NCBI GenBank assembly: GCA_902385655.1 | Contig: CABMGO010000005.1 | Coordinates: forward strand, 163,584 to 227,583 | DNA length: 64,000 bases | Reading direction: 5' to 3' | DNA from: an uncultured archaeon | GTDB taxonomy: Archaea; Nanobdellota; Nanobdellia; Pacearchaeales; GW2011-AR1 | Part shown: positions 6,704 through 15,210 of the stretch, piece after piece | Numbering within the stretch: position 1 is the first letter of the stretch | How the letters are laid out: each line of letters begins with the position of its first letter | Program-made: the position numbers and the translations under genes | Notes under the pieces: generated by a model | Database searches by the model: none | What the model saw: only the letters and a program-made list of their open reading frames with translations | What the model was told of the DNA's origin: nothing

Positions 6704-9568
6704 ATGGCTTATATAAAAAAATTGGTGATGCAAGGTTTCAAATCTTTTGCAAGAAAAACAGAAATACCTTTTGAGAACTCCATGAATGTGATTGTTGGAC
6801 CAAATGGATCTGGAAAGTCGAACGTTGCAGATGCACTTTGTTTTGTGCTTGGTAGAATGTCAATAAAGTCAATAAGAGCCGCAAAGGCAGCAAACTTGTT
6901 ATTCTCGGGAAATAAAGATTACAAAGGCTCAAATGAGGCATCTGTAGAGATGGTTTTCGACAATAGAGATATGGCCTTCTCAATAAATACTCCAGAAGTT
7001 TCAATCAAAAGAGTCGTAAGAAAAAATGGATTATCAATCTATAAAATAAATGAAGAAACAAAAACGAGACAAGAATTAATTGAACTTCTTGCCCAAGCAG
7101 GAATAGACCCAAACGGTTTCAATATAGTTCTTCAGGGAGACATTACTGCATTAGTAAAAATGGGTGCAGAAGAAAGAAGAAAGATCATAGAGGACGTTGC
7201 AGGAATTTCAATCTATGAGACAAGAAAAGCAAAATCCTTAGCAGAATTAGAAAAATCAGAAGAAAAATTGAAAGAAGTCTCTGCAGTTTTAAGAGAAAAG
7301 AATGCGTATTTGAAAAATTTAGAAAAGGACAGACAAGATGCTTTGAACTATCAGAAATTAGAACAAACAATCAAGAAATGTAAAGCTACAATTCTTTCAA
7401 AGTCCATAAAAGATAAAGAGAAAGAAATTTGGGGAATAGAAAAACTTATTGAAAATCAAAGAAAAGAAATTCAAGAGCAAAAAAAGAAGATAGAAGAAGA
7501 AAATAAAGATGTTGTGGCATTGGAAGAGAAAATAATAAAAATAAATAGGAGCATCCAATCTTCAACAGGAGAAGAACAGGAAAAGTTACACGATGAAATT
7601 GCAAACCTGAAAGCTCTCATTGCAGGATTATTGGCAAAAAGAGAAAATTTTGAAAATAGGCTTGATCAAAATAAATCAAAAGAATTTTCAATAAAACAAA
7701 AAGTAAAAGAATTAGAAGAAGAAATTGGGAAAATAAAAGTAAACAGCCCAGAAATAAAAAAACAGCAAGATTTATTGAAAGAAACAAGAGAAAGATTTGA
7801 TCTTCTTGAAAAAGGAAGAAGAGAATTTTATGTAATAAAATCTGAACTTTCCACACTAGAAAATAGAAGAGAAGAAAAAAATAGGAAAATAAACGAGTAC
7901 AAAAAGGAACTGGAGTTTATAGACCGAAGCATAAACCAAATATTTGAAGAAATAAAACATGAAAAATCCCTTGAGAAAGCTAACTATCTCAAAGATAAAA
8001 TAATTTTAGAAATAAGAAATCTTAAAGAAAAAAAAGTGATAACCGAAAAAGAAATTCTAGAAATGGAAAAGGCAAATGCAGTCCTGAATGGGATAATGGA
8101 CAGGGAAAGAAAGCTTAAACAAGATATCCTTAGCTTAGAAGTTTGTCCAACATGCAAAAGTACCGTAACCGAAGAACACAGAAAACATGTAATTGATACT
8201 GCAAATAGCCGGATACAAAAAGCAGAGCAAGATATACAGAAGAATCTCGAAAATAAAGTAAAATTAAATGAGTCCTCCTTAGAAAGTTCAAATAAAATTT
8301 CTAGCCTCGAGCAAAAAGCAAGAGAAATTGAATTAGATGTCTACAAAATAAGAAACGCAGAAGACAAAAAAGAAAGCATCAAGAGAATTATGGAAAATAG
8401 AAAAGAAACGGAGAATCAGCTTGAAGAAATAAACAAAAAAATAGTTGAATTGCAAACTAGATTCCAATCAATGAAAGATATAGAGGAGCAATATGAAGAA
8501 ACTAGATTGAAATTACAGGAAATCTCAGTAATGGACATAGATGTAGACACAAATATAGTAATAAAAAATAGAGAATTAGAAAGATTAAGGGGAGATATCA
8601 AAACAATTATGCGAGATTCCGAAGAATCAAATCAAGAGCTTAAAAAAATAATGGAAAAACTCATAGAAAATGAAAAAATATCTGAGAAAAAAGAAGAAGA
8701 GGAAAGAATACTTTACGAAAAATTCAAAAAACTTTTTGCAGATAGAAACGAACTTCAGGACAACCAAAAAGCAATCGAGACAGTAATAATTGGAATCCAG
8801 AACGACATAAGAAATATGGAAGATAAGGTTAGCCAGTTTAATATACAAAAAGCACAACACCAAGCACAAATTGAGTCTCTTAAATTCGATTTTAAAGATT
8901 TGGAAGGAACAGAGATACTCCAAATCCCGATAGAACAAGCAAGACAAAAGTTACAAGAATGCCAGTTAAAATTAAGTGGTTTAGGAAGTATAAATTTGAA
9001 AGCATTAGAAATTTACGATCAAGTAAAACAAGCCTGTGAACAAATTGAAGAAAAGATGAATACAATTTTACAAGAAAAAGAAAAAGTAAAAAAAATCATT
9101 GAAGAAATTGACAAGAAAAAAAGAAAAACTTTCATGAAAACACTTGAATCGATAAATGTTTTATTTACAAGAAATTTCACTCAGCTAAGTAAAAAAGGAG
9201 AAGTATTTTTAGATTTGGAAAATAAAGAAGACCCTTTTGCCGGCGGTTTAAACATAATTGTAAAAGTAGGAAAAGGAAAGTATTTTGATATCACTTCACT
9301 TTCGGGAGGGGAAAAAACACTCGTAGCACTTTCATTAATATTCTCTATCCAAGAGCACAAACCATACTGCTTCTATGTATTCGACGAAATCGATGCAGCA
9401 TTAGATAAACATAACTCAGAACTTTTAGCCGGTTTAATTAAAAGATACATGGTTTCTGGCCAATATATTGTTATCACACACAACGATGCATTAATCTCTG
9501 AAGCAACAAATCTTTACGGAGTCTCAATGCAAGAGGGGCTCTCAAAGGTCATAAGCCTAAAAATATAA
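6704..9568 (+). CDS. SMC-family ATPase with a central zinc hook
   Basis: A 954-residue protein. The N-terminal head has the SMC-type FKSF, Walker A GPNGSGKSN (residues 32-40) and IEDVAGISIYETRK. The C-terminal head has LGSINLKAL, signature LSGGEK (866-871) and Walker B YVFDEIDAAL (about 891-900). These are chromosome-SMC rather than Rad50 motifs. Two long coiled-coil arms (about 165-478 and 490-800) surround VCPTC at 480-484, a Rad50-type CPxC zinc hook at the exact centre. The roughly 150-200 residue SMC hinge is absent, which explains the short length (SMC is usually about 1150-1200). The protein likely dimerises through zinc. No kleisin gene is adjacent. Confidence 0.93.
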   Translation: MAYIKKLVMQGFKSFARKTEIPFENSMNVIVGPNGSGKSNVADALCFVLGRMSIKSIRAAKAANLLFSGNKDYKGSNEASVEMVFDNRDMAFSINTPEVSIKRVVRKNGLSIYKINEETKTRQELIELLAQAGIDPNGFNIVLQGDITALVKMGAEERRKIIEDVAGISIYETRKAKSLAELEKSEEKLKEVSAVLREKNAYLKNLEKDRQDALNYQKLEQTIKKCKATILSKSIKDKEKEIWGIEKLIENQRKEIQEQKKKIEEENKDVVALEEKIIKINRSIQSSTGEEQEKLHDEIANLKALIAGLLAKRENFENRLDQNKSKEFSIKQKVKELEEEIGKIKVNSPEIKKQQDLLKETRERFDLLEKGRREFYVIKSELSTLENRREEKNRKINEYKKELEFIDRSINQIFEEIKHEKSLEKANYLKDKIILEIRNLKEKKVITEKEILEMEKANAVLNGIMDRERKLKQDILSLEVCPTCKSTVTEEHRKHVIDTANSRIQKAEQDIQKNLENKVKLNESSLESSNKISSLEQKAREIELDVYKIRNAEDKKESIKRIMENRKETENQLEEINKKIVELQTRFQSMKDIEEQYEETRLKLQEISVMDIDVDTNIVIKNRELERLRGDIKTIMRDSEESNQELKKIMEKLIENEKISEKKEEEERILYEKFKKLFADRNELQDNQKAIETVIIGIQNDIRNMEDKVSQFNIQKAQHQAQIESLKFDFKDLEGTEILQIPIEQARQKLQECQLKLSGLGSINLKALEIYDQVKQACEQIEEKMNTILQEKEKVKKIIEEIDKKKRKTFMKTLESINVLFTRNFTQLSKKGEVFLDLENKEDPFAGGLNIIVKVGKGKYFDITSLSGGEKTLVALSLIFSIQEHKPYCFYVFDEIDAALDKHNSELLAGLIKRYMVSGQYIVITHNDALISEATNLYGVSMQEGLSKVISLKI

Positions 9569-9659
9569 AACAACTCTTGCAATAAATAGTTTTGGAGAAG
9601 TATCTTATGAAAAACAAAACTAGAAAATTTTTGTATTAATTGAAACGGATAACTTCAAA

Positions 9660-9720
9660 AGATAGGGGCGGGAATTTTGCAGTAGGCAAAATAACTGGGG
9701 AGATTATACAAAAATTTTCG
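9660..9720. repeat. intergenic AT-rich repeat, GGCGGGAATTTTGC type
   Basis: The segment around 9665-9700 (GGGAATTTTGCAGTAGGCAA and onward) matches 15906-15940 with few changes, continuing as AAAATAACTGGGGAGAT versus AAAATAATTGGGGAAAT. It lies in the gap between the SMC gene and the convergent hypothetical. It gives rise to a spurious reading frame whose peptide is echoed at 15.8-16.0 kb. Confidence 0.6.
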
Positions 9721-9759
9721 CGAGATAGAATACAAAAAGTAATTTCTTTAAAAATATAA

Positions 9760-10281
9760 TTAATTCGTCGTAGGCCCGCAAAAATCATCTCGCCCATACA
9801 TACCATGGTGTACTGAAGTAAGATTTTCTTTATGGCTGCATTTTCCGCCATAAACACATAGAGACCAAGTAGAATCTTGAGAATATTCTCTCTTAAATCT
9901 ACAAGTATGGTGATTTCTAGAAGAAACTTTTGTAGAAACGGGTGAAGAAAATAGCTCTCTAGCAAAGTCAATTTCACTTTGAGTTAAAACTCTTATCAGT
10001 TCTTGCTCCCGAGCGTCCCATCGATACATCCTGCCATTTTGAGTGTAATGTCTACCATGAACTCTTTTAGCAGGATCAGCAAATTCTGCATCTATTTCAT
10101 TACCTAACTGAACAAGCAAATTATTAGCATGAGGTATATGTCCAAGAAGATTTTTAGGAGAATCGAAATCAACTAGAGAGTATTTTTCATCAGGTTCAAA
10201 ACCTAATGGAGATTTTCCAAAAAAATAATCAAATAATTCAGAATCGACATGTTCTCTCCCCGAAATTTGATTTTGTCTCAT
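9760..10281 (-). CDS. hypothetical Cys/His-rich protein
   Basis: A 173-residue protein, not recognised. The first two thirds are acidic and polar. The last 60 residues hold several Cys and His (HHTCRF, CVYGGKCSH, HHGMYGRDDFC) that could bind a metal. It lies 8 bp after the stop of the gene at 10290-10634 and is probably the second gene of a two-gene transcript controlled by the structured leader at 10635-10690. Confidence 0.65.
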   Translation of the reverse strand: MRQNQISGREHVDSELFDYFFGKSPLGFEPDEKYSLVDFDSPKNLLGHIPHANNLLVQLGNEIDAEFADPAKRVHGRHYTQNGRMYRWDAREQELIRVLTQSEIDFARELFSSPVSTKVSSRNHHTCRFKREYSQDSTWSLCVYGGKCSHKENLTSVHHGMYGRDDFCGPTTN

Positions 10282-10289
10282 TTTAAATA

Positions 10290-10634
10290 TTATTCAACGA
10301 AATCCTCAAAAGGATTATCTGATTGACTCCCATAATCCTCAGCAAGTTTTTGATCCAAAACAAGTCTATTCCGTCCAATTCTTCTAGAAACTTCAACCAT
10401 TTTATTATCTAAAAATTGATATCCTTTAGAAGTTCCAAAGGTAATCAAACCTTTAACAAAAGCAGAGCCATAATTTCCTTCAGCAAGATCATAAAGTGCA
10501 CTAAATCCTGACCAAATTCCCCCCACAATAACTGCAAGCTTACCTGTGCAATACGAAGCAGATAAAGCAGAATCTCTTCTCAAGTCTGAATAAGCATTCC
10601 TAATTCTCTGTTTTTGAAAGGTTTTGTAAGTCAT
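10290..10634 (-). CDS. hypothetical protein with one hydrophobic segment
   Basis: The ATG at 10634 (MTYKTFQKQR) gives 114 residues. This start is chosen because it follows the conserved leader element TCGCAAA-ATG shared with three other genes. The N-terminus is basic, and a hydrophobic stretch around residues 30-45 (LAVIVGGIWSGFSALYDLA) may be a membrane segment or an amphipathic glycine-rich turn. No family is recognised. It is first in an operon with the Cys/His-rich gene. Confidence 0.65.
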   Translation of the reverse strand: MTYKTFQKQRIRNAYSDLRRDSALSASYCTGKLAVIVGGIWSGFSALYDLAEGNYGSAFVKGLITFGTSKGYQFLDNKMVEVSRRIGRNRLVLDQKLAEDYGSQSDNPFEDFVE

Positions 10635-10690
10635 TTTGCGAATCAAGCTACCTTCGCAAGGTAACGAATTAACTGAGTTACCGCTAACTT
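10635..10690 (-). promoter_or_regulatory. structured leader element, copy C
   Basis: Read on the minus strand: TTAGCGGTAAC, a loop, GTTACC (hairpin H2, arms at 10677-10682 and 10660-10665), then TTGCGA...TCGCAA (H3, arms at 10654-10659 and 10636-10641), one A, and ATG. A TATA-like TTTATAAA at about 10778-10786 puts the element inside a leader of roughly 120 nt. The long H1 hairpin of copies A and B is not evident here. Confidence 0.7.
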
Positions 10691-10714
10691 CCTTGCGAAA
10701 TTCAAATTTAACTT

Positions 10715-10738
10715 CCAGCAGGATGATCCTTTGAGGAT
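10715..10738. repeat. ATCCTTTGAGGAT repeat, copy 1
   Basis: CCAGCAGGATGATCC followed by TTTGAGGAT. Near-identical copies lie at 22649-22672 and 33751-33774, with a partial copy at 42048-42067. The core ATCC-TTTGA-GGAT can form a small hairpin. Here it lies inside the leader of the 10634 gene. Confidence 0.7.
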
Positions 10739-10851
10739 TTGATTCATTGTGAGCATTTTGTTTTCATTAATATTCGATTTATAAAACTTCCTCAGAGGAA
10801 GCATTCACGGACAAATAAGATATAAAAAAATAAAAAAAATTAATAATGTGT

Positions 10852-12090
10852 TTAGTAGTAACTAGTTTCTACTTCTTCTGCTGGTTTGTCTTTCTTTGTT
10901 AAAAGAACAACTAACACAACAAGAAGAACAACGAAAACAATTACAAGAACAACTGTCAAAGCAATAGTTGCAACCGGTAAAGAATTACCAGAAACTACAT
11001 TTGCATTCAAAGTTGTGGATTGGCCATTAACATTTACTGTAAAGGATTGAACTCCCTTAGAAGCGTCATTAGAAGCTGTAACAGAAACTTGAACAGTCTT
11101 GCTGGATCCTGCATCAACAGTAACTACTGAAGGTACGGAAACACTCAAAGCTGAACCAGAAACTGCACTTAATCTATATACTGCTACTTTTGAACCAGTA
11201 TTAAGTATGATCAAATCGTATGTCTTTGTTTCGCCTGCTTTTATGTCTTGGCTAGTCTGTGTTGGTATAACCTGATTTGTAGTTGAACCGTCTACAGAGA
11301 TAGATTTTGTAACAGTTGTTACAGAATCTGCGTTGTAAACTTTAGCTACAAGGCTATAAGAACCAGCTTTAGCGGACTCAGGTATTACTAAATTTAATAC
11401 CTTCACTACAGAATCGTCTGTGTTACAATCATCAGAACAGTTTTCAACAGCTACTAAGTCACCGAAGTAACTCTTAGCGGAGACACCAAGTTCTGGGATA
11501 GTTACAGTAACGAATCCATCATTTGCATTTTCAAAACCCATGTTTTTGATAACAACAGAAACTGGAACAGTTTGTCCAGCAGCAACTGTATTATCATAAT
11601 CAAGAGAAAGAACATTCATTTGATAGGAATTTCTCTGTACTGCTAAAGTATACTCTACGTGAGATACTTCAGAATCATCTGCAAGAATAGTAACTCTTAA
11701 TGAAAGATTCTTAGTTAAATCGTCTCTCAAATCAGCTGGAAGTTCTATGTTCATAACGCCAGATCTGTAAACTCTGCTGTCAGCGACAACATTGCCAAAG
11801 AAATAGGAACCGTCAGATTCATAGTTTCCGCTTGAAAGTGCTACCTCTACCTTAACATCTTTTGCATCAGAATCAGCTGTAAAATAAACTCTTACAGGAA
11901 CTGTTTCACCAGCGAAAGTTGCCAAAGTGATTGGAGAAGCAGTGTTATTAGTAGCAACGGAATTTAATTCAATTCCATCAACACTTGTGATAACATTGCT
12001 AACACTTGCAGAACTAAAGCCAAACATAAATACAGCTAAAACTGCTACAAGAGCAATCATAAATGCTGTTTTTTTCATTTTGGTTTTCAT
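10852..12090 (-). CDS. large surface protein with signal peptide and C-terminal anchor
   Basis: A 412-residue protein with a signal peptide (about 1-30, ending FGFSSAS). The body is beta-rich and Ser/Thr/Val-rich, with repeated Ig-like or CARDB-like patterns: VSVVIKNMGFENANDGFVTV around 175-195 and a similar block with TYDLIILNTGS around 285. A strong C-terminal transmembrane helix (about 375-400) is followed by KKDKPAEE. The topology is extracellular with a single anchor. It may be an abundant S-layer-like or cell-surface protein. It has its own promoter region and no operon partner. Confidence 0.75.
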   Translation of the reverse strand: MKTKMKKTAFMIALVAVLAVFMFGFSSASVSNVITSVDGIELNSVATNNTASPITLATFAGETVPVRVYFTADSDAKDVKVEVALSSGNYESDGSYFFGNVVADSRVYRSGVMNIELPADLRDDLTKNLSLRVTILADDSEVSHVEYTLAVQRNSYQMNVLSLDYDNTVAAGQTVPVSVVIKNMGFENANDGFVTVTIPELGVSAKSYFGDLVAVENCSDDCNTDDSVVKVLNLVIPESAKAGSYSLVAKVYNADSVTTVTKSISVDGSTTNQVIPTQTSQDIKAGETKTYDLIILNTGSKVAVYRLSAVSGSALSVSVPSVVTVDAGSSKTVQVSVTASNDASKGVQSFTVNVNGQSTTLNANVVSGNSLPVATIALTVVLVIVFVVLLVVLVVLLTKKDKPAEEVETSYY

Positions 12091-12177
12091 AATAAATTTA
12101 GTTAAAATCCTGACCCAAATGACCTTTATAAATCTTCTTATTTTGTTGTAACTATATAATTACAAAAATTTATAAAT

Positions 12178-12195
12178 AGTATACTCTAGTATACT
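12178..12195. promoter_or_regulatory. tandem palindromic operator
   Basis: Two copies of the perfect palindrome AGTATACT are separated by CT, so the centres are 10 bp apart (one helical turn). They lie directly after a TATA-like TTTATAAATA (about 12170-12179) and 18 bp before the start of the RHH-like gene. This geometry is typical of cooperative binding by ribbon-helix-helix dimers that repress their own operon. Confidence 0.7.
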
Positions 12196-12213
12196 TTGTA
12201 GGTCAAACACACA

Positions 12214-12525
12214 ATGACAGAAAAAATAACTACGCTTAAACTCGAAAAAGAAACAAAAGAGAGACTTGAAAAGCTAAGAGAGCATAAACGAGAAACTTAC
12301 GACGATATTATTAGAAAGATCTTATATGTTTTAAATACAGTAAGGGAGGAACCTGAAAAAGCTAGAGGTATACTGGAGTTCATAGATGAGAAAAGAAAGA
12401 GGATAAACGAAGTAGAATTCAAAGATAAAATAGAACAAAAACCTCGAGCAAGTATACCTCAAAAACAACCCCAAACCCGAAAGGACGAAAAGAGTATACC
12501 GAAACAACAGGTAAAGAAAAAATGA
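12214..12525 (+). CDS. small RHH-like (antitoxin-type) protein
   Basis: A 103-residue protein whose first 50 residues resemble archaeal VapB-like ribbon-helix-helix proteins: a basic strand ITTLKLEKETKERL, then two helices with the segment KRETYDDIIRKIL. The remainder is charged and probably disordered, with a Lys/Gln/Pro-rich tail. It heads a four-gene operon, and the tandem palindrome just upstream suggests autoregulation. The fold assignment rests on pattern only. Confidence 0.7.
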   Translation: MTEKITTLKLEKETKERLEKLREHKRETYDDIIRKILYVLNTVREEPEKARGILEFIDEKRKRINEVEFKDKIEQKPRASIPQKQPQTRKDEKSIPKQQVKKK

Positions 12526-13196
12526 AAATAGAGAGAAAAAAAGTTGCAGATAGAATAGTATTATTAACCTTTCAGAGCAGATTTGATTTAACCTCTTCCT
12601 TATTAAGGTTTCAAGAACATTATGAGTCTCCAGAATTTAGAGGAAAAATCTTTACGCTTGAAGAATATCAAAAATGGTACATAGTAAATTCCCCAGAAGG
12701 ACAAAAAACAGGCAAATTCACCTATTATGATGACTGGAATGGATTCAATTTTCCTTCTCATGTTTTAACGCCTTTCTTTGCAGGAGATTTTAACCCATTA
12801 TCAGAAAAAGAAGAACAAATAGTCAGATTATTGAGGCCAGAAGCATATCCCTTTTACACAATTGGAATTCATAGACAAAATAAAATAAGCACAATCATAG
12901 ATGTACTTAATCATGAAATTGCCCATGGCTTATTTTACACAGATGTAGAATATAGAAAAAAAGTACTCGCCGAAATGCAATCTGAAGATCTTTCAGAGTT
13001 AAGAAACAAACTTCGTTCACTTGGAGGATACCATGAGTCGGTTTTAGATGATGAGTTACATGCATATTCTTTAAGACCATCAGAAAGAGTAAAAAGTGAT
13101 AAAACTGAAAATTTAAAGCAAAGATTAGAAAGAATATTTGCAGAACATGCAAAGCTAAATAATGTAATTATGCCAGGAGAGTTTATCCAAAAATGA
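12522..13196 (+). CDS. HEIAH-motif putative zinc metalloprotease
   Basis: A 224-residue soluble protein with LNHEIAHGLFYT around residue 130, a zincin HExxH motif preceded by a hydrophobic helix. An ELHAY stretch about 45 residues later could give the third zinc ligand Glu. No signal peptide or membrane segment is seen. It overlaps the RHH-like gene by 4 bp (ATGA), so translation is coupled. The pairing of a small autoregulator with a protease is reminiscent of ImmA/IrrE-type pairs, but family membership is not established. Confidence 0.75.
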   Translation: MKIERKKVADRIVLLTFQSRFDLTSSLLRFQEHYESPEFRGKIFTLEEYQKWYIVNSPEGQKTGKFTYYDDWNGFNFPSHVLTPFFAGDFNPLSEKEEQIVRLLRPEAYPFYTIGIHRQNKISTIIDVLNHEIAHGLFYTDVEYRKKVLAEMQSEDLSELRNKLRSLGGYHESVLDDELHAYSLRPSERVKSDKTENLKQRLERIFAEHAKLNNVIMPGEFIQK

Positions 13197-13669
13197 AAAT
13201 ACGATTAGTTAGAGCAGTTGGAACAATAACTGGAGGGTTAAGAGGAAAATTAGATCAAATCAATAATTTTCAATCAGAAAGAACCGCCAGAGAATTTACA
13301 GAAGAAGTAGAGAAAATGTTTAAAATGGTGGACGTAGAAACAAAAACTCCTTTTTGGGGAAGAAGAGGATACTTCTTGCAGCTAATAGATGGCTTTGATT
13401 TAGTAGAATTGATGATTCAAAAAGAAAGAAAAAGGTCAATGGCAGGATATATAAAATTAAACCCTTGGACACAAAAAGAACTTGAAGCGACCGTAAGAGT
13501 TGAAAACCAGACTGCTTATACTCTTCCTTCTTGCAGAGAAGACATACTGCTAAAAAGAATAGGTCCGCTAGATAGTATGCCCGTAGGAATAGTTATTGGA
13601 AACAAACCTTATCCTCTTGTAAAAAATTACATTTACATTCCTCAGCAAAATAGAATAAAATTCAGCTAA
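13193..13669 (+). CDS. hypothetical protein, third gene of the RHH operon
   Basis: A 158-residue soluble basic protein, not recognised. The N-terminus has a helical region (TAREFTEEVEKMFKMVD). The C-terminal half is strand-rich, with two short Pro-containing hydrophobic stretches. It overlaps the upstream protease gene by 4 bp and shares one base with the next gene, so all four genes are translationally coupled. Confidence 0.7.
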   Translation: MKIRLVRAVGTITGGLRGKLDQINNFQSERTAREFTEEVEKMFKMVDVETKTPFWGRRGYFLQLIDGFDLVELMIQKERKRSMAGYIKLNPWTQKELEATVRVENQTAYTLPSCREDILLKRIGPLDSMPVGIVIGNKPYPLVKNYIYIPQQNRIKFS

Positions 13670-14010
13670 TGGCATATTATTTTTTTAACAAATGTGAAAG
13701 AGAATGTCTACCAAGTTTAGAGAGACTAGCGCAAGAAATGGGCCTGGCAGAGAAAGTTGCTTCATCTCCTTCAATAAGATTTTGGTCTGGGAGAGTAATT
13801 AAGTCAAGAGAGGAATTTTATCAAGAACTTTTAATGAGTTATGATCCTACTTCTCCAACACCGCTTATGGTCCAAACAAACTTAGAAGATCATTTAGTAA
13901 AACAAGTAAAAGAAATAATAATAAAACTGATAAAACTCACAGACCCTTCAGAAATTTATCAAGAACCCTTCGGACATCTAAAATATGATTTAAAAGATTT
14001 CGAAGATTAA
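13669..14010 (+). CDS. hypothetical protein, last gene of the RHH operon
   Basis: A 113-residue, mostly helical protein of no recognised family. Its ATG shares one base with the previous stop (TAATG). Its stop overlaps the convergent endonuclease IV-like gene by 4 bp, so this marks the end of the operon. Confidence 0.7.
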   Translation: MAYYFFNKCERECLPSLERLAQEMGLAEKVASSPSIRFWSGRVIKSREEFYQELLMSYDPTSPTPLMVQTNLEDHLVKQVKEIIIKLIKLTDPSEIYQEPFGHLKYDLKDFED

Positions 14011-14813
14011 AGCTTTTCCAAAATTTTCAATCCCTCTTCAGAGTCCGCAACAGGATCTGGCGCTTCACAAATAATTATAATTTGCTGCTTGTCTAACTTT
14101 TTCAAAAAATTCAACAAATGTTTCCATTCCCTTTCTTCAACATGCCTGTGCTGTTTCTCCCCCTTATTAGTATAAATGATCCCAGAAAAATGACAATGCC
14201 ATTCCTTTAACTTAGAAAAAGCATCCAATATTTCTTCGAACTTATCTTCTCCCTGATAACGAGCTAAAACATGCGCAAAATCAATACAGCATGAGCATCC
14301 AGTCCTATTTACAACTTCAGCAATTTCATCGATAGAACCAAAAACATTAATCTTTCCCATCAACTCAGGGCACAAAATAACATTCCATTTTTTCTCTTTA
14401 ACAATCTCCATTAATTCAGAAATTCTTTTTTCGATATTCTCAAGAGCCTTTTTTCTATCTTCGCTATAGTAACCTGGATGAAACACAATGCTAGTTTTTC
14501 TTTTTGAATCTCCGCAAGAAAAATAGTGTCCGATTTCACAGCAATCTAAAATTCTTTTTTTCGTTGCTTCAATTTTTGCCTTTTCATCAGAATTTAAATT
14601 AACATAGTAAGGTGCGTGAATACTTAGTTTAATATCCAAATCTTTAGCTTTCTTTCCAACTTCTTCAGCAGTAACCTTATCAAAATAAACGCCATAAGTA
14701 AAAGCAACCTCACAAGCTCTCAAACCCATTTTAGAATACAGCCCTAAATTAGTAATCGCCTCACTTTTTCCACCAATTCCAGAAGGACCAAACCTAATTT
14801 CTACCATAATCAT
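14007..14813 (-). CDS. endonuclease IV-like AP endonuclease (TIM barrel)
   Basis: A 268-residue protein of the xylose-isomerase-like/AP endonuclease family 2. Metal-ligand motifs appear in the expected order: SIHAPYY, FHPGYY, CPELMG, CIDFAHV, WHCHFSGI, QHRHVE and ICEAP. It probably cleaves DNA at abasic sites using a zinc cluster. In the sixth motif the usual D-x-H appears as HRH, so that metal site may differ. Either ATG at 14813 or 14807 could start it. Length fits archaeal members. Confidence 0.85.
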   Translation of the reverse strand: MIMVEIRFGPSGIGGKSEAITNLGLYSKMGLRACEVAFTYGVYFDKVTAEEVGKKAKDLDIKLSIHAPYYVNLNSDEKAKIEATKKRILDCCEIGHYFSCGDSKRKTSIVFHPGYYSEDRKKALENIEKRISELMEIVKEKKWNVILCPELMGKINVFGSIDEIAEVVNRTGCSCCIDFAHVLARYQGEDKFEEILDAFSKLKEWHCHFSGIIYTNKGEKQHRHVEEREWKHLLNFLKKLDKQQIIIICEAPDPVADSEEGLKILEKL

Positions 14814-14837
14814 AAAAGAAATTTCTAAATTATAAAC

Positions 14838-14969
14838 TTATCCAACAACTTTTACAGCATTCCCCGTAACGCCTAGCATGACTTTGAAAAAATCAGAAAA
14901 ATAAACCGCTGCGCCAACTAAAAAGAGAATAACTAATAATAAAATCAAAACCTTATTTTTCTTTTCCAT
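14838..14969 (-). CDS. 43-residue single-TM protein
   Basis: The ATG at 14967-14969 opens a 44-codon frame to a TAA at 14838-14840. The product is a basic N-terminus (MEKKNK), one transmembrane helix (VLILLLVILFLVGAAVYF) and a short tail containing GVTGNAV. A TGNxV motif next to a membrane helix also occurs in the protein at 24018-24506 (SLTGNVVG). It is codirectional with the endonuclease IV-like gene, whose start is 24 bp downstream. Confidence 0.7.
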   Translation of the reverse strand: MEKKNKVLILLLVILFLVGAAVYFSDFFKVMLGVTGNAVKVVG

Positions 14970-15012
14970 GAAAAATCAAGCTCGCAGTTATTTATAAAGG
15001 TTCCTTCCGCAT

Positions 15013-15114
15013 GGGCGTTCTGCAAGAATGTCACCGAGAATTGGCTATTCGTATGCAAGTGAGGGGCGTTCTGCAAGAATGTCACCGAGAAGTCTATGTC
15101 TGTATGCAGGTGAA
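15013..15114. repeat. two tandem 51-bp direct repeats
   Basis: GGGCGTTCTGCAAGAATGTC ACCGAGA recurs 51 bp downstream, and each unit closes with GTATGCARGTGA. The period is a multiple of three, so a frame across it shows a 17-residue peptide repeat, but I do not regard that frame as a gene. The unit is followed by an AT-rich repeat (15114-15186) found again at 15840-15908. Confidence 0.75.
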
Positions 15115-15210
15115 AAAATTTCGCTTTTCAGAGTATATTGCAAAGCAAGAAAATAAAAAATTAGAAATGCAAAATTTTTTGAGGGAAGGACACATGGGAA
15201 TGGCTTGTCT

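Noticed and set aside
9636-9977. A 113-residue frame echoing the one at 15758-16000
   Set aside because: The shared peptides come from the same non-coding repeat (GGGAATTTTGCAGTA); both overlap other features and have no promoter.
10715-10738. Similarity of the ATCCTTTGAGGAT repeat (reverse strand) to the start of archaeal 16S rRNA
   Set aside because: Only about a dozen bases resemble GATCCTGCCGG, with mismatches; too short to claim an rRNA fragment.
15013-15114. CRISPR array
   Set aside because: Only two units without spacers between them and no cas genes in the window.
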